Below, in pieces: positions 35,893 through 44,446 of a DNA stretch of 64,000 nucleotides. The stretch comes from Streptomyces sp. FIT100 (GTDB lineage: Bacteria; Actinomycetota; Actinomycetes; Streptomycetales; Streptomycetaceae). The stretch is from the NCBI RefSeq assembly GCF_024584805.1, contig NZ_CP075715.1:3096026-3160025 (forward strand), read 5' to 3'. The position numbers and the translations under genes are program-made. The number at the start of each line of letters is the position of its first letter. Position 1 is the stretch's first letter. The notes beneath the pieces are model-generated. The model worked only from the letters and a program-made list of their open reading frames with translations, was not told where the DNA came from and ran no database searches.

Positions 35893-36740
35893 GCAACCGG
35901 CTGGCGAAGCGGGTGCTGCGTCCGGCGTTCACGCTGGTCGAACAGCGCCTGGAGCGCGCCACGACGGCCTTGCAGTCCGACCTCGACGCCCTCCACCACG
36001 AGGTGGCCGACCTGCGTCGGCAGAGCTACGGACTGGGGCTGCTGCTCGACCACGCCGGGCGGGACGGCCACCGGATGCCCACCGCCACCCAGCTGGACAC
36101 GCTGGTGCGGGAAGTGACCACGGTGACGGGCGCGTCCGACGCCCACGCCCGCAGCGAACTGACCGTCGCCTACCGCACGGTGGTGGCCCTGGAGGCACTG
36201 GGGATCGGTTCCATGCCGGGCTCGACCTCCGACGTGTGCGGCAAGCTGGCGACCGTTCCCCTGCTGGCCCCGCCGAACGGCGATGTCCTCGAAATAGGCA
36301 CCGGACACGGGCTGTTCGCGTCGGGTCTGCTGCGCATGCTGCACCGGGCGGGCGTCGAGCCCCGACTGACGGCCGTCGGCCCGCTGACGGCCGCCGACCC
36401 GCTGACGGGCCCGGTCCGCGAGGACGCCGTACGCGTCAACCTCGCGCTGTGCGGCGGCCGTTCGGCCGCCGAGGCGCGCATCGCCGCCCCCCGGAACGCC
36501 GTCTCCGACCGTCGGTACGGAGTCGTCGTCATCGCCGGCGACCCCTCCGTCGATGCCGTGCTCGCCGACCTCGAATGGTCCGCGGAGCTCGCCGCGGACG
36601 GCGCGGCCGTGATCGTCGACGGCCATGCCGACGACACCCGCCCCGGCGTCAACGAGGCCCTCGGCAAGCACCTCGCGACCGGCTCCCGCCTGCGCCTTCT
36701 GGGACAGGTCGCGGGCACGGCGGTCCTCCGGGCTGCCTGA
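35877..36740 (+). CDS. Class I SAM-dependent methyltransferase-like protein
   Basis: A 287-residue protein. A helical N-terminal region of about 75 residues (coiled-coil-like, QRLERATTALQSDLDALHHE) precedes a Rossmann core with motif I DVLEIGTGHGLFASGLL. Later acidic strands (GVVVIAGDPSVDAVL) and the strand GAAVIVDGHAD resemble O-methyltransferases of glycan and natural-product clusters. The ATG lies seven bases after TACGCT with no Shine-Dalgarno, although it also overlaps the yfhO-like gene. Its position suggests a surface-glycan substrate. That is inference. Confidence 0.72.
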   Translation: MPSLLSNRLAKRVLRPAFTLVEQRLERATTALQSDLDALHHEVADLRRQSYGLGLLLDHAGRDGHRMPTATQLDTLVREVTTVTGASDAHARSELTVAYRTVVALEALGIGSMPGSTSDVCGKLATVPLLAPPNGDVLEIGTGHGLFASGLLRMLHRAGVEPRLTAVGPLTAADPLTGPVREDAVRVNLALCGGRSAAEARIAAPRNAVSDRRYGVVVIAGDPSVDAVLADLEWSAELAADGAAVIVDGHADDTRPGVNEALGKHLATGSRLRLLGQVAGTAVLRAA

Positions 36741-36742
36741 GC

Positions 36743-38281
36743 TCAGCCGCCCGGGCGGAACTGGCGCTGCCGGTCCAGCGCACGGCGCAGGCCCAGTGCC
36801 GACGGATGGGCCGGGCCATACAGGCGCTCCGTGTCGTAGAGCAAACTCTGCAACTGCTGCTGCCCCGCCGCGTGGTCGCCGATCGCCAGCAGCAGGTGCC
36901 CGATCCGGTGCCGGATGTCGAAGGCCCGTGACTGGTCCGCCCCCGCCACGTGCCTGCCCTCGTAGTACGGCAGCACCGCCCGGTACTCGGCCAGCGCTGC
37001 GGCCGGCTCACCGAGCTGCTCCAGGCACTGTGCCGCGTCGTAGCGGTACTGGAGCGTCTGGGGGTCGCCCATGCCCGCCTCGGCCGCCCGGTCGTCGGCG
37101 AGCCGGCGCAGTTCGGGCAGGGCCCTGCGGTACTGGCCGTCGTCCATCAGCGTCGTCGCGTACTGCTTGCGCAGGATCCTGACGACCGGTGAGTGCTCGC
37201 CGTGCTCGGCGGCCGCCGCCGGGAGGATGCCACCGAGGATGTCGACGGCCCGGGTGATGCTGCCCTCTCCGAGGAGCCGCTTGACCTCGTCGACAGCCGC
37301 GGCCACATCCGGGCGGCCCGCGACCACCGTCGGCGTGGCCTGGTGCGGCACCGGCGCCGGAGTGGCCGCGCGGTCCGGCCAGGGGGCGTGCGGGCGCAGG
37401 AAGGGCCGGGTCGGGTCCAGCGGGCCCAGCGGTGCCGGCGCACCGCGGCCCGGCAGCAGCGGGGCCAGCTGCTCGTAGACCTCCTGGGCGCCGGACGGGC
37501 GGTGCTGCGGGTCCTTGGACAGCAGCCGCAGCACCAGCGTCTCCAGCCGCTCGGGCACCTCGGGCCGCAGCTGCCGCACCGGGAGGGGCGGCTCGTACAG
37601 ATGCCGGTGCAGCACGCCGAGCGCGGTGGAGCCGGCGAACGGCACGTTCCCGCTGAGGAGTTCGTGCAGCAGCACGCCGAGCGCGTACAGGTCGGTGTAG
37701 GGGCCGACCGCGCCGCCCATCGCCTGCTCGGGAGCCATGTAGGCGGGGCTGCCGATCGGGGAGCCGGTGTGGGTGAGCCGGGTGGTGTCGGTGTCCAGGA
37801 CGGAGGCGACGCCGAGGTCGAGGACGGTGATCGTGCCGTCGGGCTTCACCATCACGTTCCGCGGCTTGAGGTCGCGGTGGACGATCGGCACGGCGTGCAC
37901 CGCGGCGAGCACCGCGCACAGCTGGGCGGCGATCGCGGCGGCCCACTCCCAGGGATACGGGTCGTGCTCGGCGAGGTGGTCGGCGAGGTCGGCGCCCTCG
38001 ACGTACTGCATGACGAGGTACAGGTCGTCGCCGTCGCTGCCCGCGTCATGGACGGTGACCAGGCCGGGGTGCGAGACCTGCGCCGTCACCCGGCACTCGC
38101 GGACGAAGCGCCGGCGCATCTCGTCCGCCGCGGTCGCCGCGGCCATGTGGTCCGGCCTGAGCAGCTTGACGGCGACGCGCCGGTCGAGCCGCCGGTCGTA
38201 GCCGGTCCAGACCTGGCCCATGCCGCCCTGGCCGATGACGGTGGAGAGCTCGTACCGGTCGGCGATGACCCGTCCGTTCAC
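36743..38281 (-). CDS. Serine/threonine protein kinase with C-terminal TPR-like region
   Basis: This 512-residue Hanks-type kinase starts at GTG 38281, overlapping the stop of the upstream membrane-protein gene by four bases. The P-loop is VIGQGGMGQVW, the ATP lysine is in RRVAVKLL (K39) and the catalytic loop is HRDLKPRNVMV. The metal motif reads DLGVA, where L replaces F as in several Streptomyces kinases. MAPEQ marks the end of the activation loop. There is no membrane helix. After about residue 290 comes a Pro-rich linker and then helical repeats resembling TPRs (LRRLADDRAAEAG, QCLEQLGEPAAALAEYRAVL). The membrane partner upstream may localise it. Confidence 0.9.
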   Translation of the reverse strand: MNGRVIADRYELSTVIGQGGMGQVWTGYDRRLDRRVAVKLLRPDHMAAATAADEMRRRFVRECRVTAQVSHPGLVTVHDAGSDGDDLYLVMQYVEGADLADHLAEHDPYPWEWAAAIAAQLCAVLAAVHAVPIVHRDLKPRNVMVKPDGTITVLDLGVASVLDTDTTRLTHTGSPIGSPAYMAPEQAMGGAVGPYTDLYALGVLLHELLSGNVPFAGSTALGVLHRHLYEPPLPVRQLRPEVPERLETLVLRLLSKDPQHRPSGAQEVYEQLAPLLPGRGAPAPLGPLDPTRPFLRPHAPWPDRAATPAPVPHQATPTVVAGRPDVAAAVDEVKRLLGEGSITRAVDILGGILPAAAAEHGEHSPVVRILRKQYATTLMDDGQYRRALPELRRLADDRAAEAGMGDPQTLQYRYDAAQCLEQLGEPAAALAEYRAVLPYYEGRHVAGADQSRAFDIRHRIGHLLLAIGDHAAGQQQLQSLLYDTERLYGPAHPSALGLRRALDRQRQFRPGG

Positions 38282-38868
38282 CGGCCACCGCCGTCCGCGC
38301 GGTGGTCCTTGCGGAGGAAGTCGCTGAGTTCGTCGAGCTCGGCGCGCACCTGGTCGATGCGGCGGGGCGGTTCGGGGGCCGGGATCGGGGCGGGGGCCGG
38401 GTGCGGCACAGGCTGGGCGTACGGATTCGGCACGGGCGGCTGGGCCACCGGCGGGTAGCCGTAGCCGGTCATGTGCTGCTGCGGAACGGGAGCAGGAGAC
38501 GGGTGCGGCACGGGCAGCGTCTCGTAGTACCTCATCTCGGCGTACAGGTAGTAGGCCATGACGCCGACGACCTGGACGACTATCCCGGTCAGGACGATCG
38601 CCGTCGCCGCGTCGCTCAGCTCCTTGTCCGGGTCTTCCGGAACCGAGCTGCCGAAGAAGATGAAGAGTCCGATGTTGAGGACGATCACCGCGGAGAAGAG
38701 CGCCCAGTGCAGGGCCCTGCGGGTCACGATCGCGAGCCGCAGCATCGGCGCCCAGCCCAGGAACCCGCAACTCAGCACGGTCAGACAGATGAAGACCACG
38801 CGCAGCGCGACCAGTGTGCTGCCGGCGGGGCGCCCTGGCTGTGGTGGCGCGTAGCCGTGGCCGTGCAT
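38278..38868 (-). CDS. Membrane protein co-encoded with the kinase
   Basis: A 196-residue protein starting at ATG 38868 with GGAG seven bases upstream. Three to four hydrophobic segments lie in the first 115 residues (VALRVVFICLTVLSCGFLG; FSAVIVLNIGLFIFFGS; TAIVLTGIVVQVVGVMAYYL), followed by a Pro/Tyr/Gln-rich tail and a charged C-terminus (RRIDQVRAELDELSDFLRKD). The family is not recognised. The four-base overlap with the kinase gene argues that the two proteins act together, perhaps as sensor and anchor. That is inference from context. Confidence 0.8.
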   Translation of the reverse strand: MHGHGYAPPQPGRPAGSTLVALRVVFICLTVLSCGFLGWAPMLRLAIVTRRALHWALFSAVIVLNIGLFIFFGSSVPEDPDKELSDAATAIVLTGIVVQVVGVMAYYLYAEMRYYETLPVPHPSPAPVPQQHMTGYGYPPVAQPPVPNPYAQPVPHPAPAPIPAPEPPRRIDQVRAELDELSDFLRKDHRADGGGR

Positions 38869-39001
38869 GCGGGCTCCTGAGAGGTGTACCGATCCTGACG
38901 AGGTTCGAGCGTATACACCGACACCGACAACGGCCCGGGGGTTGTACCGAACCGTTGTCCAACCGATCACGCCGTACGCCTCACGCGGCGTGCCGCGTGA
39001 C

Positions 39002-41050
39002 TCACGCCTCGACCGTGCCGTCCGTCAGTCCGTCGTACAGCCCCTGCGCCAGCTGCTGTCCCAGCCGTCCCGTGAGCCGCAGCGCGTCCTCGAAGGAGGC
39101 GAGCGCCCGGAAGCGTTCACCGTACCGGCGCTGGTCGGCGAGTGGCAGCCGGGGCAGTTGGAGCCGGCGGACGTCGAGCCGGGTGGCGGTGGAGGCGTAG
39201 CTGCTGGCCTGGCGGTTGTTAGCGGTGCCGCGCAGGAAGCCGGCGAGGAACCAGGGGTCGAGCGCGGCCGGGTCGGGGCGCAGCAGCTGGAGGTTGCGGC
39301 CGAGCGCGGCGCCCGCGGTGGCCTCGTCGACGACACGGGCGGCCGAACCACCGCCGAGAACGGGTACCACGACGTCGCCGGCCCGGAGGAGGACGGGCTC
39401 GACGGGGTCCTCGCCGGGGCCGGGGGCGTCCGGGAGGCTGCCCGACGGGGCGGTGCCGGCGAGGACGTCGTGCTCGGTGAGGACGGGGGCGGAGCCGGTG
39501 CCGGAGCCGCCGGGGCGCAGCTCCAGGGCGCCCGCGCGGGCGAGTTCGCCGACGGTGGTGCCGGTCCAGCGGGCGGGGCCGGCGCCGGTGGGCTCGGCGG
39601 GTGGCGGCGTGAGGTCGCCGGTGAGGCGCAGGGTGTCCGTCAGCCGCTCCCGTACGCCGGTGAGTTCGGCGGCGCTCCCGCCGGTGGCCGGGGGCGGCAG
39701 ATGGCGGGCGGGTGCCAGGTCGACGTCGTCGTCGAGGAGCTCGATGACGGGCACGGAGCGGCTGACGCCGGGCTGTTCTTCGGCCGTCCCGCTGCGGTCG
39801 AAGGGCCCCCAGGCGTCGAGGACCGTGTGGTGCACGGTCTGCCAGTCGAGCTTGTCGCGTCCGCCGCTGCCGGCCGGCTCGGCGGTGTCGACGAACAGCA
39901 GCTCGGGGGCGGGGCGTTCCGCCGCGGCCGGGCGGCGCAGCACCCAGAGGTGGAGCGGGATTCCGTACGGGGGCGCGGCCCCGGCGGGCAGCGCGACGAC
40001 CGCGCGCAGGGCACCGCGGCGCAGCAGGTCGGCGCGGATACGGCGGCCGGAGCGGCGGGAGGCGGCTGCCGGGGGCATCAGCAGGACGGCGGCGCCGCCG
40101 GGGCGCAGCCGGGCGAGCGCGTGCTGCACCCAGGCCAGCTCGGACTCGGTACGGGCCGGGAAGCCGTACTCCCAGCGCGGGTCGTAGGCGAGCTCCTCGT
40201 GGCCCCAGTTGCGCTCGTTGAACGGCGGGTGGCACAGGACGGCGTCGGCGGTCAGCCGCGGGAAGGCGTCGCCGCGCAGTGAGTCGCCGGTGCGGACGTG
40301 CACCTCGGCGTCGGAGCCGAGGGCGAGGCGCAGCGCGGCGAGCGCCGCGAGATCGGGGTCCGCCTCCTGCGCGTACAGGGCGGTGGGGCGGGCGGCGGCC
40401 CGCAGGAGAGCCCCCGTGCCGCAGGCGGGGTCGAGCACGGTCGCTGCGGGGCCGGCCAGCGCGGCCATCAGCGCGGCCGGGCCGGGCGGAGTGAGCGTGT
40501 ACTGGCGGGGGTTGGCGTCGAGGTGCCGGCCGAGGAGGAACTCGAACGCCTGGCGGGCGCCCGTCTCGGCGGCGAGTTCGACGGCGCCGCGCAGCAGCGG
40601 CACGGCGCCGCGCAGCGCGGCGGCGTCAGGAGTGGGCACGGCACGCTCGCCGGGCGGCCCGAACCGCGGGGTGAGGACCGCTTCGAGCACCTTGGGCAGC
40701 ATCGTCGCCAGGTGCTCGTCGGAGACCGCGGCGAGCTCCAGCCAGGCGGTGGGCCGGTCCCGTACGAGCAGCAGGGCGCAGCCCGCGTGGCCGAGGGCGG
40801 TGACGGCGCCGTCGGGGTGTGCGGCGACCTGCTGCCAGACCCGCTCGCGGAGCGGGACCTCGGCGAGCTTGCCCTGGTCGCGCAGCCACTGCTCGACCTC
40901 GCCGAGCGCGAAGGACGGGCTGGTCTCGGTGCCTCCGACGGGCCGGGGGAAGTCGGCGTGCCGGCGCCGCCAGTTGCTGACCGCTGCCCGACCGACACCC
41001 GCGAGCCGGGCGATCCCGGCGGCGGTCACCTCTGCGGCGTTGTCCGGCAC
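39002..41050 (-). CDS. Orphan N-6 DNA methylase (HsdM-like) with HTH and TRD-like ends
   Basis: This 682-residue protein starts at GTG 41050, with GGGAGG seven bases upstream. A MerR/helix-turn-helix-like start (AAGIARLAGVGRAAVSNWRR) is followed by a helical region and an N6-adenine methylase core: SAM motif DPACGTGALLRAAA (about 240) and catalytic motif LCHPPFNERNWG. The catalytic motif has His where (N/D/S)PP(F/Y) is normal. The C-terminal 200 residues resemble a specificity subunit (VRRLQLPRLPLADQRRYGER). No hsdR or hsdS gene is adjacent. It may methylate weakly, or act as a DNA-binding regulator. Confidence 0.85.
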   Translation of the reverse strand: MPDNAAEVTAAGIARLAGVGRAAVSNWRRRHADFPRPVGGTETSPSFALGEVEQWLRDQGKLAEVPLRERVWQQVAAHPDGAVTALGHAGCALLLVRDRPTAWLELAAVSDEHLATMLPKVLEAVLTPRFGPPGERAVPTPDAAALRGAVPLLRGAVELAAETGARQAFEFLLGRHLDANPRQYTLTPPGPAALMAALAGPAATVLDPACGTGALLRAAARPTALYAQEADPDLAALAALRLALGSDAEVHVRTGDSLRGDAFPRLTADAVLCHPPFNERNWGHEELAYDPRWEYGFPARTESELAWVQHALARLRPGGAAVLLMPPAAASRRSGRRIRADLLRRGALRAVVALPAGAAPPYGIPLHLWVLRRPAAAERPAPELLFVDTAEPAGSGGRDKLDWQTVHHTVLDAWGPFDRSGTAEEQPGVSRSVPVIELLDDDVDLAPARHLPPPATGGSAAELTGVRERLTDTLRLTGDLTPPPAEPTGAGPARWTGTTVGELARAGALELRPGGSGTGSAPVLTEHDVLAGTAPSGSLPDAPGPGEDPVEPVLLRAGDVVVPVLGGGSAARVVDEATAGAALGRNLQLLRPDPAALDPWFLAGFLRGTANNRQASSYASTATRLDVRRLQLPRLPLADQRRYGERFRALASFEDALRLTGRLGQQLAQGLYDGLTDGTVEA

Positions 41051-41172
41051 GGGGCGGCCTCCCTCTTCTTCGTCGTCATCGGCGTCTTCCCGCCCTGGTG
41101 TGACACCGAGCATACCGATGCCCACAAAACCCATCCCTTCACAGCGTGAGCCCACCCATCCTCCGTGGAGCA

Positions 41173-41218
41173 TGTTGACTCGGTTCACAGGCTCTGTTCT
41201 TATTGACCTATCACTCCA
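41173..41218 (+). promoter_or_regulatory. AT-richer promoter region before the DUF4190/DUF4352 gene
   Basis: TTGACT, a 17-base spacer and TCTTAT lie about 60 bases before the start codon. A TTGACC...GGTCAA pair follows (about 41200-41230). Promoter assignment is tentative. Confidence 0.35.
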
Positions 41219-41261
41219 AGGGATCGGTCAACGGACCCGCAAACAATCCGGGAGGACACCC

Positions 41262-42095
41262 ATGTCCGAGTACACACAGCAGCCCCCGTACGCTCCCGAG
41301 CCGCCCGCGCCGCAGCCGCCCGCGCCCCACCCGGCCCCCGCCCGCAACGGCCTCGGCACCGCCGCGCTGATCCTCGGGATCATCGGCGCCCTGTCCGGCG
41401 TGATCCCGTTCTTCTTCTGGCTGGCGGGCATCCTCGGCCTCATCGGGCTGATCCTCGGCTTCGCCGCCCGCGGCAGAGTCAAACGGGGCGAGGCCACCAA
41501 CAAGGGAGTCGCGCTCGCCGGCGTCGTCCTCGGCCTGGTGTCACTGGTCCTGTCCGTGGTCGGTGCGGTCATCACGTTCAAGGCCGTGGGCGACGCGGTC
41601 GACGAGATCAACAAGGCCACCTCCGGCAGCTCCGCCTCGAAGGAGCCCGGCGCGGGCAGCGACAAGCCCCTGGAGAAGGCGAAGGACGGCGAGGACACCA
41701 CCGGCAAGGCGCTCGCCGCCGGCGACTCGGCTGTCTACGACGACGATCTGACCGTCACGGTGTCGGAGCCGAAGCCCTACACCCCGGGCGAGTTCGCGGC
41801 CGGACACACCAAGGGCAACAAGGCGTTCCAGGTCACCGTCACGATCGAGAACGCCGGCAAGGAGAAGTTCGACGCCTCGCTCGTCACCGCGGAAGCCCGC
41901 GCCGGCAAGGACGGCGTCAGCGCCGAGGAGATCTACGACGGCAAGGTCGGCGAACCGATCACCGGCACCGTCCTGCCCGGCAAGAAGGTGACGACCACCT
42001 GGGCCTTCGGCACCCCCTCCGACGCCGCGAACCTCACGATCGAGATCAGCCCCGGCTTCGAGTACAACGCGTCCGTCTGGGACCTGAAGCTCTGA
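41262..42095 (+). CDS. DUF4190/DUF4352-type membrane-anchored surface protein
   Basis: A 277-residue protein with GGGAGG eight bases before ATG 41262. A Pro-rich cytoplasmic head (PPYAPEPPAPQPPAPHPAPA) precedes two membrane helices in the DUF4190 style (LGTAALILGIIGALSGVIPF; GVALAGVVLGLVSLVLSVVG). An Ala/Ser/Gly/Lys linker leads to an extracytoplasmic immunoglobulin-like DUF4352 domain (FQVTVTIENAGKEKFDASLV). Such proteins sit on the outer face of the membrane. Their function is unknown. A pyrimidine-rich spacer follows it. Confidence 0.82.
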   Translation: MSEYTQQPPYAPEPPAPQPPAPHPAPARNGLGTAALILGIIGALSGVIPFFFWLAGILGLIGLILGFAARGRVKRGEATNKGVALAGVVLGLVSLVLSVVGAVITFKAVGDAVDEINKATSGSSASKEPGAGSDKPLEKAKDGEDTTGKALAAGDSAVYDDDLTVTVSEPKPYTPGEFAAGHTKGNKAFQVTVTIENAGKEKFDASLVTAEARAGKDGVSAEEIYDGKVGEPITGTVLPGKKVTTTWAFGTPSDAANLTIEISPGFEYNASVWDLKL

Positions 42096-42152
42096 CGTCC
42101 CCCGCTTCCCTCCTCTCTTCTCCCCTCCCTCCCGCTCCCTCCCCCCTTCACA
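42096..42152 (+). repeat. Homopyrimidine-rich tract
   Basis: Bases 42100-42151 are almost entirely C and T, with two G interruptions, between two co-directional genes. It could mark a transcript end or a triplex-prone segment. No hairpin is present. Confidence 0.5.
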
Positions 42153-42174
42153 GTCACCATCTCGGAGATCGACC

Positions 42175-42939
42175 ATGTCTTCCACTGCTCTGGTACGGAT
42201 GAAGCGCACCGCCATCGCCGCCCTCTGCACCGCCACCGGTCTCGGCCTCTCGGCATGCGGCCCTCTCGGCACCACCGTGGCAGGGGCCGGGGAAAGGACC
42301 GACTCGGGCCCGTACGCCGAACTCTCGGGATCGGAAGTACTCAACAAGGCCGTCAAAGCGACGAAGGCCGCGACCTCCCTCAGACTCGGCGTCACCATGA
42401 CCACCGCCGACGGCCCGGTCCAGGCGCATATGGCGGTCGACACCAAGGGCGACTGCGCGGGGACCATATCCTTCGGCGCCGCCGCCACCACGGAGCTCAT
42501 CAAGACCGGCGACACCGTCTACCTGCGCTTCGACGAGGCGATGCTCCGCAAGGAGGGCGAGGGCCGGTCGAAGGAGGAGACCGACGCCGTCCTGAAGACC
42601 ATGCTGGGCAAGTGGATCAAGGACGACGCCGAGAGCGGGGACGCCAAGGACCTGGTGGAGTTCTGCGACCTGGACACCTATCTCGGCGGCTTCGATGCCG
42701 ACAGCAACAGTGCCAGGAAGGGCGGGGAGTCGGCGGTGAACGGCACGCCGACGCTCGTCCTCACCGAGTCCTACCGCGACGAGAAGTACACGGTGCACGT
42801 GGCCGCCAAGGGCACGCCCTACCTGCTCAAGCTCCAGGTGGCCGGCGGCACGCAGCCGATGTCCATGACCTTCGCGGAGTTCAACAAGTCGGTCGCCGCG
42901 AAGAAGCCCGCGGCGAAGGACATCGCCGACATCGGCTAG
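42175..42939 (+). CDS. Putative lipoprotein (LppX/LprG-like)
   Basis: A 254-residue exported protein. Its signal peptide (RTAIAALCTATGLGLSACG) ends in the lipobox GLSACG. The mature part resembles the LppX/LprAFG lipoproteins of Actinobacteria, with paired amphipathic strands (SGSEVLNKAVKATKAATSLR at the start; GDTVYLRFDEAMLRKEG later), a fold that carries lipids. ATG 42175 follows GGAG about ten bases upstream. The role in lipid or lipoglycan transport is inferred from the fold only. A strong terminator follows. Confidence 0.75.
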   Translation: MSSTALVRMKRTAIAALCTATGLGLSACGPLGTTVAGAGERTDSGPYAELSGSEVLNKAVKATKAATSLRLGVTMTTADGPVQAHMAVDTKGDCAGTISFGAAATTELIKTGDTVYLRFDEAMLRKEGEGRSKEETDAVLKTMLGKWIKDDAESGDAKDLVEFCDLDTYLGGFDADSNSARKGGESAVNGTPTLVLTESYRDEKYTVHVAAKGTPYLLKLQVAGGTQPMSMTFAEFNKSVAAKKPAAKDIADIG

Positions 42940-42985
42940 CGGCGGGTGCCTGGGCCGGACCGGGCCGGCGGGAGCGGGGGGGGAG

Positions 42986-43024
42986 AGCCGGGGAGGCCGC
43001 CGGAGGGGGGCGGCTTCCCCGGCT
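42986..43024. terminator. Bidirectional terminator
   Basis: Sixteen-base arms (42986-43001 and 43009-43024), one mismatch, with a seven-base loop, between convergent genes ending at 42939 and 43039. Confidence 0.7.
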
Positions 43025-43038
43025 GCTGCCGCCGTGCG

Positions 43039-44253
43039 TCAGCGCGCCAGGGTCTTCAGCCGAGCGGCCTGGCTCTCCATGATCCGGCGCATCCGCGGTC
43101 CGAAGGGCTTCTCCACAAACCGGTGGATCAGCCAGGCGAGCAGCAGCATCGCGCCGACCGTGACCAGCAGTGTCGGCCAGGCACCGAAGTGGTACTTGCG
43201 GCTCAGCACGGTGATGACGAACCAGCCGATGTGCTCGTGCACCAGGTAGAAGGGGTACGTCAGGGCCCCGGCGAACGTCAGCCAGCGCCAGCCGGCCCAC
43301 CGCATCCAGCCCAGTGCCACTGCGGCCACGACGGCGAAGGCCAGGGTCACGATCGCCGCGACGACGTAGGGGCTCTTCTCCAGGTAGGCATCGGGGTTCC
43401 TCTCCCACAGCGTGGACGTGGCGTAGCGCACGCCGAACGCCCAGCTGACACCCACGATGCCCCACAGCAGCAGATCGCTCCCGTAGCGGTGGATGAGGTA
43501 GAGCGCGAGCCCGCCGACGAAGAACGGGGCGTGGTCGCGCATCACGATCTGGTCGGTCAGCGGATGGTCGGCGACGCGGGCCAGAACACCGGCGACGAGC
43601 CACAGGCAGCAGAAGATGACCACGCGCCGGTAGGTGACGCCCTTCCACACCACGAAGATCGCGAAGAGCAGGTAGAACTTCGCCTCCACCCAGAGCGTCC
43701 AGCACACGCCGAGCACGCGTTCCGCACCCATCGGCTGCTGGAGCATCGTGAAGTTGAGGAGGATCTCGTCGAGACGGAGCGGGGCGAAGACCGACGGCAG
43801 GATGAAGCAGGCGGCGGTGGTCAGCACGATCGCGACCCAGTAGGCCGGATAGAGCCGGGTGACCCGGGAGCGGAAGAAGTGCCCGAGCGACTTGCCCCAA
43901 CTGCTCATGCAGATGACGAAGCCGCTGATGACGAAGAAGAGCTGAACACCGAGGTAGCCGTAGGCCCCCACGGCGGAGAGGTCGGGGAAGAGCTCCTTCG
44001 GGGAGTCCCCCCAGGCACGGCCGACCTGGCCCTTGCCGACGTAGTGGAAGAGGCAGACGCTCAGCGCCGCCAGGATGCGAAGCCCGTCGAGAGCGCGCAG
44101 GCGGTTGTCACGGGGCTTCTTGTCCGCCGGACCGGCCACGTCGAGCACGACCGGGGCGGTGCCGTCGACGCCGTCCCGAGGGCCCCGGGGAGCCGGTGCC
44201 CGTTCCGGTGCGGCGTCCGCCCCCAGTTCTCGAACCCCTGCACCACTGCTCAT
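43039..44253 (-). CDS. Acyltransferase-3 family (OafA/YrhL-like) membrane acetyltransferase
   Basis: A 404-residue protein with about ten membrane helices after a 50-residue cytoplasmic tail. The family start RALDGLRILAALSVCLFHYV is clear, with the conserved His in LFHY and the R/H motifs (GYLGVQLFFVISGFVI, LYPAYWVAIVL). These enzymes O-acylate surface carbohydrates or macrolides using acetyl-CoA from the cytoplasm. The GGGGAGAGAG site precedes ATG 44253. With the glycan genes 10 kb upstream it may modify a wall polymer. That is inference. Confidence 0.88.
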   Translation of the reverse strand: MSSGAGVRELGADAAPERAPAPRGPRDGVDGTAPVVLDVAGPADKKPRDNRLRALDGLRILAALSVCLFHYVGKGQVGRAWGDSPKELFPDLSAVGAYGYLGVQLFFVISGFVICMSSWGKSLGHFFRSRVTRLYPAYWVAIVLTTAACFILPSVFAPLRLDEILLNFTMLQQPMGAERVLGVCWTLWVEAKFYLLFAIFVVWKGVTYRRVVIFCCLWLVAGVLARVADHPLTDQIVMRDHAPFFVGGLALYLIHRYGSDLLLWGIVGVSWAFGVRYATSTLWERNPDAYLEKSPYVVAAIVTLAFAVVAAVALGWMRWAGWRWLTFAGALTYPFYLVHEHIGWFVITVLSRKYHFGAWPTLLVTVGAMLLLAWLIHRFVEKPFGPRMRRIMESQAARLKTLAR

Positions 44254-44446
44254 CGAACTCTCTCCCCATCAAGACCGGCGAAGCTGCACTGTAAACATGC
44301 CGCCGCCCGGTTTTGGGGCCGAGGAAACTCCCTTCCGGCACTGTTCACCCAGACCTCATCCGGACGTTCCCGAGGGGGCCCGCCGGGCGCCCGGCGGGCC
44401 GCCGCCTGCGGCCACGCCCGGGGCGAACAGCTGCGTCAGCGGGTCC

